From Hirundichthys speculiger (lineage: Eukaryota; Chordata; Actinopteri; Beloniformes; Exocoetidae), in assembly GCA_018398805.1 (NCBI GenBank), contig JAGFBZ010002117.1, positions 110,001-174,000 of the forward strand: a stretch of DNA of 64,000 nt, given 5' to 3'. Shown in pieces: positions 25,001 through 39,414 of the stretch. The position numbers and the translations under genes were made by a program. Each line of letters starts with the position of its first letter. Position 1 is the first letter of the stretch. The notes beneath the pieces are model-generated. The model was not told the origin of the DNA. It did no database searches and was given only the letters and a program-made list of their open reading frames with translations.

Positions 25001-28000
25001 GTCACCTCCGCTTCCTCCTCCGGGCTTCCCTTTCCTCTTTTCTCCAGACGCATCGGGTGTCACGAGCTTCAAACGGCCGCGTTCATCAAAAAAATCAAAA
25101 AGCGGAAGTGTGACGGGAGCACGTGTCCGACGAGCCAGACGGTCGGTCATGCTCCGACCCTGACGCACCGCGGCTGCAGACGGACTCGTTGATGTCCTCT
25201 GAGATCATTGTGGCCCGTCGAACCACGCTGACGCGATCCATCCGGCTCACATCCAGACTTGGTTAAAGCATGTTAGCGCTCCGTAACGATGACGCTAATC
25301 TCGATAACCGCCACTTATTTTAGAGCTTTGCAGAGTCATGACGAACAGTCATGGAGATGTGGATCGGACATATTTAATCATTCTGTTTCAGGTCAATGCG
25401 GTGATCTTATATCTCCTCATCCTTTGACCCGATTCTGAATTAGGGATGCACGATAACTGTTTTTAAAACCGATGCCAATAACCGATAACTTTCAGCTCCT
25501 AAAGGCCGATACCGATAACTGATACACATATACCTAAGATCATTACATCAATACTATGAGCAAAACCAAAAATAGTTTTGACTTTTTAAATGAACAGATA
25601 TTTATTATTTCCAAAGAAAAACTATTGACAAGCCTCTCAAACATTTTCATAAAGCTATCAAACAAACCTATTTGATATCTCACATTAACTTAAATAAGGT
25701 TCATTACTGACTGATATAAAAAATAAAGGCTCCTTGAACTGATGGAAATACATGCATCAAATTACAAACTAAAAAAAATAAACATTTAAAGGATTTTGGC
25801 TTGTGGTTCCTTTAATTAAAGTAAATGAGGTTCAGTAGTTTTTATTTTTTATTCTCATGGAAGCTTTAGATGAGAGGAATGAGGGAAAGGAGAGGGGAGA
25901 CTGCTGCTGGTTTGCGCACGTTAGCATTAGCTTCCGTTAGCGCGATTTCAAAACTCCATGGAAGTGATTGTTATGTTGTAGGTGGCTGATCAGGTTTTAC
26001 GTATTAAAGCTTGTGCTTCCCTCCTCGTAGAATTCACTCAGAGGATTCGTCACAAATAACCACCAAACTATCTTCTTCTGAAACTTTAACAAAGTTCCAC
26101 GCCGCCATGTTTGCTGTGATCAGCGCTGTGCTGCAGGCTGCATTCAAGGTGTAACGTAAATTCCCACGTTCCCTCGTTTGCTAGTCGTTATTTCAGACTT
26201 TTCTATTTTTTTCTTTTTTTATGTGTAACATGTGGGAAAATACTGCAAATATCAATTCAAGTTAGCAACTACCAAAATTATGACCGAGTTAACGAGTTGT
26301 TTTCTGGCATGAGGGGGTATTCTTGATTTTCCTGATTGAGAAATAGTTTTTCTGATTATGTCGACGTCACTTGAACATAACATTAACTCCCAGTCATTCA
26401 AGACTCAGAGGGAGCGAGGCACTGCCGTGTTGACAAAAATATATATGTTATCGGGGCTATTCGTCATGATATCGGAGTTATCGGGATGACGTCATAATTT
26501 CCTGTTATCGGCCCGATAGGTATCGTGCACCCCTATTCTGAATGTATTCGACTGGTTTTTGTGTCAGTCGGGTTCGAGCAGCAGCTCGTCTGCTTCGCCT
26601 TCATCTTCAACCCAAGGATCATGTGATCCGTGTGTCAAAACGTGACAAAAGAAAAAAAAAAGCTGTTGAGAGAACCGGGGCGGTGCGGTGACGGTGGATC
26701 CACTCGTCTTTCATGAGCTCTCTTCATCCTGTCTTTCCATCACTCCATTCATTGTTAGTGAGAACTTCCTCTTTCAAGATATGCTGCTCATCCAGATGTT
26801 CAACACCTCACAGACACCTGCACACCTGCGTAACACTTCCGGATACTCCAGCTGATTTTCTTTCATGGGGATTTAAAGCCGTCCCATTCCTCCTCCTGCT
26901 CCCTCCGTTCCTTTCAATCACGGCTAAATTATTTTTAGAGCGAATACACGGCGTATCCTTCGGGGCGCAGCAGAGACGCGAATACTTACGCATCTCAGAT
27001 CTCAGCCACCTGTTTGAACCAAAGCCACCGAAACAAAAAGGCAAAAACGTTGAACTGGATTTGCTTTCACGACATTATTTAGACCAGACTTACACGTCCA
27101 GAAAAAGAGAGGCTATGAAGCAAAGTTCATCGTCCAGATGATGAGCTGAGGAACTGCTGATGACTGGTGTTAGAACAGATCTAATGACTGCAGCAGTCTG
27201 ATTGCAGTTGTCTTTTTAAAACGCATGTGAACACCTTGGTCTGACTGAACTAAACCACAGCTAAACCGGTTTAAGTCGAGCTCATCCACGTGTGAACCAC
27301 GTGACTGGACGTCCGGCGAACGGCCTTGTCCGGCCAGATCATGTTTGTCATCTGCGGTTTTTCTTTTTTTTTGTGCTTTAATTGTGACGAAATGACACAT
27401 CCGTTCCAGGCGGACTCGCTGACCCGGCAGCTCGGGGAAGTTCAGCTACGGGAAACGCAGAAACCTTTTTTTCTCAGCTAATTCAAGCACACTGAGATGA
27501 GAACGAGAACAAGGAAAAGTCATCAAAAAGCGTTTGGCCAGCCTGCCGGTCTTAGTTGCAGGGGAGCGACCGCTGATCTCTTCCCTCCCTCTGCGGCAGC
27601 GTCTAGACGAGAGGAGGCCGCGAGCCAGGCGGGCCAGCAGACTCTCCACGGTTAATCTGAAGCAATTAGCTCGTTTGTCATCCGCTGCCTGCCCTCCGTC
27701 TATCTGCCTCCTCCTCCTCCTGCTTCCAGCGAAAGGTCACTGGCGGTCGCTGCCGAGTCAGATGGCTCAGAGGAAGAGATAAAGGGGGGAGGGAGGGATG
27801 GAAGAAAGCAAGGTGGGAAAAATAAAAGTGGAGCGGTATGAAGGGCAGGTAAAGAGGAGATCAAAAGAAAGGATGGAGCAGGCGGTCAAATGCTAAAATG
27901 GGAAAAGAAGATAAACAAAACTGAAAAGAGCAGAAGAGAAAGAGGGAGAAGGAGGAGAGAAGGAGGAGAGAAGGTCGCTAAGTCCTTCATCTTCAGATGA

Positions 28001-31000
28001 CTCGGTAGTCTGCGAAGACAGAAATAGCTCAGACAGCTGTGCGCGAGAGAAAGGGCCTGATAGGTCGAAGGGTCACGCAACTCGCTCGCCAATTTCCATG
28101 AGAAAAAGCTATGGGGGGTGGGGGGGTTCGCCGCCGCCGAAACACACAACTGCACGTTTCCACCGACTTTGAGGAGCAGCCAACAAGTGTGGGAACAAAA
28201 AACTCACTGCTGATGGTGGGAACACGGAGAGGAAGTGCTCTGTGTGTGTAATTCTGGGGGGGGGGGGGCATCTAGGGATGCACGGTAACTTCTGAAATTC
28301 ATCTTGATGTCTTGCTCATGGTTATATACTTTTATCTTGTGGGTAACAACAAAATGCATTATGGGAGATGTAGTTTATTGTCCATATGTGCCTTAAAGCG
28401 CTGTAAGCTTATTTTAAGTCTTAAAATATTGATTCAAAATTTAAGCCAATAATGCACAAGCTCTTGCCACATTTGGCCCGCAGGCCTTGTGTTTGACACA
28501 TGTGGTTTAACAGAAGAGAAGGAGAAAGGGAGAAAGGAAGAGGAACCAGTCTGGAGCGATGCTGAAATCAAGAAATGCTTCTGTGAGAAACCAAACCGTC
28601 CAGTTTCACATATCTGAGACTAATTTAAACAGTTTTGGTGTTTCACGGAGCAGTGGAACCGGACTGACCGGCGAAAAAGCCTTCTGTATAACTTCAGTCC
28701 TCAGATGGTAGAGGAGGAAATAAAATCCAGAGGAGAGCAGGAAGTGGAGCGACCAGAGCGGAGGAGAGGACAGAGGAGCATTACTCTAAATTTAGAGCGC
28801 TAATCCAGGGAACTCCCGTGTTAAACTGCCAGTCCCATCTGGAGCGACAGTTAACAGTTAATCTAAGAGGACGAAACATCCTGACAGTAAAACCTGCAGA
28901 GCACCTGAACATCATCAACACACACCTTCTCACCAGAGAAGGTCCTTTCAGACACACATCTTCATTGTCTGTAGAACATTTGAGAAAAGACTGAAAAACA
29001 GCTGACGCTTATCTTGTCAGCAGCAACATGATGACCTCTGAGGTCATACATGAGGTCAGGAGAAGCATGTATGACCACGCAGCATCACCTGTTAGTGCAA
29101 CATACGGAATTTACGATATTACCGCAATATTCTTAATTGCTGTAAAAATGTCTAAAAAACACATGCATTTTAATAATTTCACAAAATCTTGTGATTTTCT
29201 TGTCATACTAAAACATCAGAAGCCAAAATTTTATCAAAATGAAACTTTCACATTAAAAGGGCAAACAACTGGTACAGAGAGGTTTTATTTTAAATTAACA
29301 AAATAAATAACAGGAACTAAGCTTAGTTGTCTGGTGCAAATTTAAATAAACACTTTAACAACCATAGTAGGTCAAAATATGCAAACAATTATCAAGAACA
29401 AAAATTATAGTGTAAGTTCAAATGAAATAAACTTTGGACTTTAAGCTGAACCTTAAATAAGTATAAATGTGCAAATAAAGAAACAGTTGTTTAGGAGCCA
29501 AATATGTTGTTCTGAATTGTAGTTCACTCTGTGTGTCTGTGGGTGTCGCTGTGTTGTTACCTGAGGGTCAGGTATAAAGGTAGCTGCCTGTTATTGGTTA
29601 GCTGTTTGACCCAGAAGGTCAAAAGGTTTTTGACCGCTGTGGCGCTAACTGGCATCGTTATGGTTGTCGGATCATCCATCCATCCATTTTCTATACCCGT
29701 TTTATCCTTAAGGGTCACGGGGATCTGCTGGAGCCTATCCCAGCCGTCTACGGGCAAAAGGCAGGGGTACACCCTGGACAGGTCGCCAGTCCATCGCAGG
29801 GCCACACATACAGACAAACAACCATTCACACTCACATTCACTCCTACGGGCAATTTAGAATTATCAATCAACCTAACATGCATGTCTTTGGACTGTGGGA
29901 GGAAGCCGGAGTACCCGGAGGAAACCCACGCAAGCACGGGGAGAACATGCAAACTCCACACAGAAGGGCCCCGAGGTTCAACCCAGGACCCCCCCTGCCG
30001 AGGTTTGAACCAGGAACCTTCTAGCTGTGAGGCAACAGTGCTAACCACTAAGCCACCGTGCTGCCGGTTGTCGGATCAGTTAATGGAATAAATTAATATT
30101 TTAACTGCATCAGAAGAACATTGTTCCGGTCATTTTTCGATGTCCTGCGTACTATCACCTCTTTCCGCCATGCTAACGTTACGATGCCGATGTTACGAAC
30201 TACAAATTTAGCCCATTTAGCACGCGAGACACAGTCACGAGTCGCTAACAGACTTGAATGAGGCTGATATTACATATCCCGGTAATCGACCGCGATAATG
30301 AGATGAAGTCAAACATAAACGGTAATCGATGTCGCGTAAAACTTTTACAGCGCTTTACCGTAATACCGGTAACCGTTCCATCCCTATTCCTCTCCTTTCC
30401 AGGTCATACCTCCACCTCTCTAGATGTTCCTCCACCTGCTCCCTGCTCTCACTCAGTGTCATCTGCAAACATCATGTCCATGGAGGTTGCTGTCTGACCT
30501 CATCTGTCAGTCCGTCCATCACCATAGCAACCAGAAGGAGCTCAGAGCTGATCCTTGATGCAGTCCCACCTCCACCTGGAGCTCTTCTGTCACACCTACA
30601 GCTCACCTAACCACTGTCTTCCAGCTCACATGGTTACCACCGCAGGACCATAACAAACGCCTTTTTTTAAATAACTTCTTCTGTCAGACAGAACAGCAGT
30701 CTGACTGCTTCAAAGCATAAATGCAAATAAACCAAAGTCACCGTGGAAACATCCACAAGAATCAGGACACGACAGACAAAAGCGAACGACACACCTGCCG
30801 CCGAACTGGACACACGCACGAGCAGCCACGTTAAACGTGGAAACAGTGAGAGCACGCACACACTGACAGGGCTTACGCACACACACACACACACGCGCAC
30901 ACACACCGGTGTGACCTGCAGAGCGTTCTGTCTGAAACGTATGAAAATCAAACCTCATTATCAGCTGCTTGTCTGGCTCTGTGTGCACATGTTTGTGTGT

Positions 31001-31051
31001 TTGTGTGTGTGTGTGTGTTGCTTATTTTAATTCTAGCCAGAAGGAGCTACT

Positions 31052-31116
<65 letters not shown>

Positions 31117-34100
31117 TGTTCATTTGAATGTGAAAGAAGTCGCGGAGGCAGGTCACATGTGCATGTTTGTGTGTGCAATGGCTCTGATCCAACGTGTCAT
31201 TAGACATAATGATCATTAACAGCGTGCATGCAGACATGTGGACGCATTCACGGCGCATCGCCTCAGTTGCTGAACGTGCAGTTTCCAACCCCGACAAAAC
31301 GGCCCTTAAGATCCACCTCATAAAGCCTGTGAGTGATCTGTGTCATTTCTTTCACACTTCTTTCCTTCTTTCAGAGCGGCGGCTGATAATTAGGCTCTGC
31401 TTGTTTGCTCGTTAGTGGCGCGGTTAATAAAGGACCAGGGGAGCCGCTTCTGGTGCCGTCACGGTTTTTCCAGCGCTCGAGGTGAAGTCACGTAGCACCT
31501 CGCTGAGTTTAACCAAAGCTCCAAATATCAAAGATTCTTAGGGGTGCACGATAACTATCAGGCCAATAACAGGAAATTATGATGTCATCCCAATAACTCC
31601 GATATCACAACGAATAGCCCCTGATAACATATATATTTCTGTCAACACGGCAGTGTCTCGCTCCCTCTGAGCCTTAAATGACCGGCAGTGAATGTTATGT
31701 TTAAGTAACGTCAGCATAATCAGAAAAACGATTACTCAATCAGGAAAATCAAGAATACCCCCTCAGGCCAGAAAACAACTTGTTAACTCGGTCATAATTT
31801 TGGTAGTTGCTGACTTGAATTGATATTTGCAGTATTTCCCCTCATGTTACACATAAAAAAGAAAAAAAAAATAGAAAAGGCTGAAAGAACGACTAGCAAA
31901 AGAGGGAATGTCGGATTTTACGTTACACCTTGAATGCAGCATGCATTGTGCTGATCACAACAAACATGATGGCGATGGCATAGAGCTTCATTAAAGTTTC
32001 AGAAGAAGATAGTTTGGTGGTTATTTGTGACGAATCCTCCGAGTGAATTCTACGAGGAGGGAAGCACAAGCTTTAATACGTAAAACCCGGTCAGCCACCT
32101 ACAACATAACAATCACTTCCTTGGAGTTTTGAAATTGCGCTAAGGCGAGCTAATGCTAACGTGCGCAAGTCAGCAGCAGTCTCTCCTCTCCCTCATCTCT
32201 CTCATCTAAAGCTTCCATGAGATAAAAAAACAAAAAAATCACTGAACCTCATTTACTTTAATTAAAGGTATTAAATTAAATGGAACCACAAGTCAAAATC
32301 CTTTAAATGTTAATCCTTTTCAGTTAGTAATTCTGATGCATGTATTTCCATCAGTTCAAGGAGCCTTTATTTTTTATATCAGTCAGTAATGAACCTTATT
32401 TAGATATCAAATAGGTTTGTTTGATAGCTTTACGAAAATGTTTGAGAGGCTTGGCAATAGTTTTTCATTGGAAAAAATAAATATCTGTTCATTTAAAGAG
32501 TCCAAATTATTTTAGATTTTGTTCATAGTATTGATGTAATGATCTTAGGTATATGAGTGTGTCATTGGTTATCGGTATCGGCCTTTAGGAGCTGAAAGTT
32601 ATCGGTTATCGTATTGGTTTTAAAAAATAGTTATCGTGCATCCCTAAAGATTTTATCAGCACCTGATGCCGTTTTCTAATCTGCTCATCAGTCCGAACCT
32701 TCACAAATCCCCTGATGGATTTCAGACATCTTGTCCAGTTCTTGTTCTCTAGTCCATGCACAAAGCCCGGGCTTTGTGCATGGACGGTCCACTCGTGAGG
32801 CCTTTCTGCGTTTCCGTACGGAGAACAAAAAGGGGAAATCTACGTGCAGAAAAAGGCCTCAAGTGACACGTCGGTTTCTCAGAACTGGAGGCAGGAAGAT
32901 GATCGCCTGCTCTTCATGAAAGCACGAACACTGTTTTTTTTCTTTTTTTTTAACGAGCACTGAAGACGGCAGGAATTTGGAAAATGCAAGGACAAGCAGG
33001 TGCGCGCGTGTTCATCTCAGACAAAGTAAAAACAAAGACATCTGTAGCGACGGCTACAATATTTATGGAACTTACTGACCCAAAGCAAAGGGGGTTTAGG
33101 ATTTTATTTTCTTCTACATCAAAAACAACCTTCCTCTGGACGTGCTTTCTTCTCTGCGACCTCAAACCTCTGGATCCCGAGGTCTCCTAAACTCCTCACA
33201 TGACTGTCAATTTAAAGAAAAGGCATCATTTTAGAAGCCTCCTGAAGCCTCTGTTTTTTAAAATCTTTTTATTTGTAGTATTTTAATTGCACTGTTTGAG
33301 AGACAATGAGTGTGCAATGACAACAAAGATTCTGATTCAATAGCTGATTTGATCATAACTAATATTCCCTTGTTAATACACAACTACTTCTGGTTCTGCA
33401 AGTTCTAAATATTCAAGAAAACTATTAAATCTTCCTTTACTTGGACGTAATTATGGCACTGAATTCCCCCCTTGCATTTTTAGGGACTCAGTAAAAGTCT
33501 ATAATAAAACTGAGAAGACTGGTTGTTTTAATGAGCTTTTCTTTCACCTGGTTCCTCGCCGGAGTCGCTCATTATTGCTCGTGATGTCTCCAGTATCTGT
33601 TCAGTTGATCCCTCAGTGAGACGCTCTTTAAATTTTAACCCACCCACAGCTTCAGAGGTGAATAGAACTATCAAACCTGTATAAAACCAGAAGGTCTGGA
33701 TAATCTGGAGTCCTGCTTTTTAAATATTCTACATATTCTACATATTCTAATGTCCGTCTGGTACACAAAATCATACATGATGCTGCACCACCACCTCTGA
33801 AAACTTATGTTCAGCCTCGCTCTGAAATAATTACTCGAACATTAAGATCAACATCCAGGGGAGACTGCAACATTCCCAAAAGAAGGACTGCCTTTTCTCA
33901 ATCAGCCTTCTCTTTTAAAGCCGTGAAAGTATGGAATGGACTCCCGGACAGAATAAAGACAATTCCAGACTATATAATTTTTTCACATGCAGTCAAAAAT
34001 TGGCTGCTCAGCAACCAGTCTTGCTCACATTAAGGGGCTCATTTTACTCATTTTCGCATTATTCTGTACAGGATGCATTGTAAAGAGTAGTCATTTTTAT

Positions 34101-37100
34101 TGTTTTTTTTAAGCTATTGTAAATTTACCCAATTGTTTTTGTGATTTTATTTTGTTGTATTTTAATGTTCTTTACCTTCTTGTCTTATTGTTTATCTGTG
34201 TTAAGGACTACAGATGGAAATTAGCTTGGTGCTAAATCTGGTGCAGCCATCTTTTTAATGCCACTGCACACGGTCCTTTAAATAAATAAATAAATAAATA
34301 AATAAAATAAAAGGTAGATTAAAACCGATGTCATTTCACCGCAACTTTATTGTATCTTAAATGAAGTGATCTCTATTTGGATGCCTGCCTTTGTTCTTCC
34401 CTTTTATACTTTTTGCTGATCCTGCAGACCTAAACAACTTCCGCAACTTCTGCAAGTTGTCTGTACTTGTTAGATTAAAAGGTCTCTGGTGAGTGAAGAG
34501 TTGAATGAGCTTCTCGGTCAATCAACGGGGCCTTAGAGGAGTTTATCTTTCTTTTCACTGACTCCTTAGATTGTAAATTTCCATTGCTCAAGTACAAGAT
34601 ATGATCTCTAGACAACCCAGTGGAACTTGTGGTGTCTCTCAAGGTGCAATTCTGGGACCACTATTAATTTTATACAGAAATAATTTCGATCGAAATGCAC
34701 TACAGCAATCCCTCGTTCCTCCATCTGTGGACTCGTTCCTCCATCTGTGGACTCGTTCCTCCATCTGTGGACTCGTTCCTCCATCTGTGGACTCGTTCCA
34801 CCCTCTGTGGACTCGTTCTTCCATCTGTGGACTCGTTCCTCCATCTGTGGACTCGTTCCTCCATCTGTGGACTCGTTCCTCCATCTGTGGACTCGTTCTT
34901 CCATCTGTGGACTCGTTCTTCCATCTGTGGACTCGTTCCTCCATCTGTGGACTCGTTCCTCCATCTGTGAACTCGTTCCTCCATCTGTGGACTCGTTCCA
35001 CCCTCTGTGGACTCGTTCCTCCATCTGTGGACTAGTTCCACCCTCTGTGGACTCGTTCCTCCATCTGTGGACTCGTTCTTCCATCTGTGGACTCGTTCCT
35101 CCATCTTTGGACTCGTTCCTCCATCTTTGGACTCGTTCCTCCATCTGTGGACTCGTTCCTCCATCTGTGGACTCGTTCCACCGTCTGTGGACTCGTTCCT
35201 CCATCTTTGGACTCGTTCCTCCATCTTTGGACTCGTTTCTCCATCTGTGGACTCGTTCCTCCATCTTTGGACTCGTTCCACCGTCTGTGGACTCGTTTCT
35301 CCATCTGTGGACTCGTTCCTCCATCTGTGGACTCGTTCCTCCCTCTGTGGACTCGTTCCTCCATCTGTGGACTCGTTCCTCCATCTGTGGACTCGTTCCA
35401 CCGTCTGTGGACTCGTTCCTCCATCTGTGGACTCGTTCCTCCATCTGTGGACTCGTTCCTCCATCTGTGGACTCGTTCCACCGTCTGTGGACTCGTTTCT
35501 CCATCTGTGGACTCGTTCCTCCATCTGTGGACTCGTTGTTCCATCTGTGGACTCGTTCCTCCATCTGTGAACTCGTTCCTCCATCTGTGGACTCGTTGTT
35601 CCATCTGTGGACTCGTTGTTTCATCTGTGGACAAGTTCCTCCAGCTCTGTCCATCTTTCAGCCTTCTTTGATTCAAACTACTACAAAAAGTGAAACTTAT
35701 AGTTCAGAAAATATGGTACTAGAATCAACTTAAAAAAAATCACTCAAATCTTAAGGAACCAGCCCCACTAAATAAATTCCATCAGATTTTTAATAAACTG
35801 TAAGCAGACACATCTGGTGTTCAGTGTTATAACTGAGGATTCTGTCTATTTTTGCTCTGCAGTGACTGTAGTTTAAATCTGTGAATTCTCCATTTTAAAT
35901 GGTGATGTTTCATAATTCCTTGCTGTAATGTTTTAGAGATCTCATGAGCTTCTCTTTGCTGTGCATAAATATCTTTTAAGCTGTTCTGAAGTATAATTAT
36001 CATGAAGAAGGGGGAAGCGAGCGGCTGTGAGAGCCAGAAATGTGTTCCTTCCCAAAAAACAGCGTTTAGCTGCCAAAGTGAAACCAGCTCAGCCGGTCCT
36101 TAAAGACACACGGACACAACACGTGCACTCGGCCAGACACAACAATGTCTGTCTGACACTGCGCCTGTGTTTCTGGGAGGGAAGGAAAACCTAATCAGTG
36201 CATGATGGTTATAAACTGACTGCATAACGAAAGCGGGTCATCAGCGAGAACGGAGCTCATGACTTGAGTTCAAAGCGCCTGTCTGCACGTACGTGGCAGA
36301 GATACGTAGATAACATTTATTTCCCTTCAAATATACTGCTGCTTCTAAAAAAAAAAAAAACGTTTGTGTGAAACATTTACTGAGACTCAGAATCGAGTCA
36401 CGAACTAGAAATGTTTTTTTTTTTTCTGTTTGACAAAGTTATGAAGCATGTGTTTGGGTTTCTGTACTGATGACATCTAACGCTGCTGGTCATTTAGTGC
36501 AGTTGTAAAAAATGAAGCTCTCATCTACACATTTGTTTTGTTTTGTTTTTTTTTTTTACTTTTTTATCTATTTACAGCCTGACTGCTGGCTGGGGCTGCG
36601 TTAAAGACCAAATAACACAAAAAAATATTCACAGTCTTTCTTAATTTATTTCAAAACTCATTTTCTGACTCTTAGCTCTGGAAATATGAGAATGATTTTT
36701 CTTCTTTGAAACATAATTTAATTATTGCGTCCATGCACATTCATGTGAACTAACCGCCAGTGTATTTTATAACTTAATTAGCCAGGAAATCTTAAACCTG
36801 GTCATTTTCTGTTGCGACAAACATAAATGCTTTGAGTCTCAGAAAACTGTATCAGATAACTACGTAATCGTAGTCTGCTCACATTAAATAATATCCATGT
36901 TGATTCATGAGCTTATTTTCCTGTTGCTGCACTGCAAAAACACCAGCTAAAAAAAAAAGTACATTTCAAATTCTTAATTTTTCAATTGATCCATTTTCTT
37001 ATGTCATTTTATTTCTTAATTTTTATTTCATTTTTATATTTTTCTCTTTAGTTTCTGCATGTTCCTGGATCTCATTTTTCAGTAACCCAGAATCATTAAT

Positions 37101-39366
37101 TATTAATTACAGCATCTTTCACTTGTTACTGTCCTGTAGCAAGTCTGTTTTCTTTGTTGTTTTTTTTATTTAATCTAAAATTCATATTTTTTTTGCTTGT
37201 TTTTACACATTGAACACCTACCAGACCTAAACTGGCAGTAGGATAATTATCTTGCTGTATAGGCAATTATTCCACTAGAACTAAATAACTTTAAATAACT
37301 TTCACGATTATTTTAGTGTTTATTTCTTGTATGTTATCTTTTTTTTTTTTTTGCAGTGTTCTGCACTACTTTTTTTGCAGTGTACTACTCATTTTACACA
37401 TTTTCCTCTGAAACTGTTTCGTGATAAAGTGCGTTATGTTTTGCAGGAGAAAGTCTGCAAGCTTCCTGACTGTAACCGTGGTCTCTCTTCGTCGTTAGGG
37501 TTAGGGTTGGACTCCAGACACCGAGCACCTGGCTTCAGGGGGATCCTTTCACTGTGGCCCCAGGCCCAGATCCCCGCTGCATCCTCCACATGAATCGACT
37601 CGCCTCTGCTTTTGTGTCTGTGCGTGTTTGTGCGTGCGCGCCGCGCAGATAACCTCCAGTTCAGACAAAACAAATAACCGCAGAAACCCAAACACGGCCA
37701 TGACAAAGCCGCTGGAATGACACGTTGCACTGAAAAGGAAACGCTCGACGGGAGGTGCTGCGGCAAAGCGAGAACGGCAACAGAAAATATTCAGCTGTCT
37801 GAATACTTTCTGGCGTGTTTGAAGTGGTTTACGTGCCGGGAAAAGGACACGTTTGTCATCTGGCACTTCTAGCTGAAAGGGAGTTAAGTTGTTGACCGTC
37901 TTATGCTACACCAGTGTCGCTTATATTTGCTATAATCTATAGGTGGGATGCAGATGAGCCGGGCGGACAGGTCTGTCTCTAAAGCACTAAAACAACGGGG
38001 AGGGAGGGACGTTTCTGGACTGAATGTGAGCCGATGCAGCCGGGGATCCGCCAGCCGAGGTGCAACAGGAGCTCTTTTACAAAGTTTCCTTCCTGCATGA
38101 TGCACATCATCCTGTTGAGATAAAGGAGGAAACACAAAGAAGACGGTCTTTGGACTTTCCACAATGAGATGGGGAGGAGGGGCCGGCGGGACACAAAGGC
38201 AGGATCACACACCTGCATGTGATCAAGGCTGCCGCTTTCTCACGTCCTCTCTAGAGTTGAGCAATTTTATCGATTCTGCGATATATATCGATATTTTATT
38301 TTCCCAGAAAGTATCGATTTTTCAGCCGTGGGTATCGATATTCAAAGCTTCTTTCAAAACCCCCGTGTCCCACCTTTAAAAGCTTCCAAGTAACAATTTG
38401 CACTGTTTAAATAAATGAAACTATTTTTCTCAACACACCTTTTATTCATTTTGTCCAGCATTTTCTTGCTGCCTGTCAGCCATATAATGTGGAATTGATG
38501 CTTTCATTTCAATAAATTCAAACAAAGTCATTGGAACACTCACAAGATGTCACCAAAATCACTTTGTCCCTTTAAAATCTTTTGGAAAATGGTGCAAATG
38601 TATTGTAAGAAAAATATCGATATATATCGTATCGTGAGCCAAATATCGTGTATCGTATCGCCTCATGAGATTATTGTATCGCTACAGCCCTAGTCCTCTC
38701 CTTGGTCGTCCTTGGTCGTCAGAGGGGCTCCAACCAGCATCTCAAATAACTGATCATGTCACCTCAATTACAATCAACAAGTTTTATATTTTGCACAGAT
38801 GAGGCTTTTGTGTGCCCAAGTATTAAAACTTAGAGAGTGGTTTTGTGCACAGACCGCTGTGCAGCTTCCATCCAAATGGCGCAGAGCTGTTTTATTACTC
38901 ACTGGAGGCTTTAAACGTCCACATCCAGCCACGCTCCATAAAGATGTCAACGGTGGTGAAGTGATGAGCTGAAAACCAGAGCCTCAACTTCCTTTTCAAC
39001 TCAACTCATCTTCGAATAATCTCCTTCGCCCGTCCTGTTGAGACCTTCACTTCAGGCCTGTTTCAGAGCGATCAAAGGGGGCGGAGACTGAGACGTCCCA
39101 GCAGCGGATCTCTTGGTCTGCAGACGGGTTGTCCGTCTAGACGCACTGTAATCTGCTGGGGGGGGGGGCATGGCTCACGTTGGTATGAGAGTTTATAACG
39201 GGACTGGGTTTGTTACGTCTGCGTGTTTGAGGATGTGATAATGACGAGAAGCAACATCAGCACAATAGATGTTTGTGTGTGTGTGTGTTTGTGTATGTGT
39301 AGATGTGGTCCCAGCTGTTTCCTACCAGCCGGAGGGCACAGGGAAACAGACACAGCCCTCACTTGA

Positions 39367-39414
<48 letters not shown>

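Noticed and set aside
24787..25192. Overlapping 65-131 codon ORFs on both strands in a CpG-rich segment
   Set aside because: Open frames on both strands from high CpG content, with no recognisable domain. Kept only as a possible regulatory island.
30000..30065. Possible tRNA gene (A and B box)
   Set aside because: It is the tRNA-derived head of a SINE, with a SINE body, ATGG tail and 13-bp TSD.
29531..30091. 186-codon plus-strand ORF and 163-codon minus-strand ORF
   Set aside because: Both cross the SINE body and tail, a very common fish repeat.
34608..35733. ORFs of 187-348 codons on both strands
   Set aside because: All lie in the 20-bp minisatellite. Open frames on both strands follow from a stop-poor unit, with no splice, start or family evidence.
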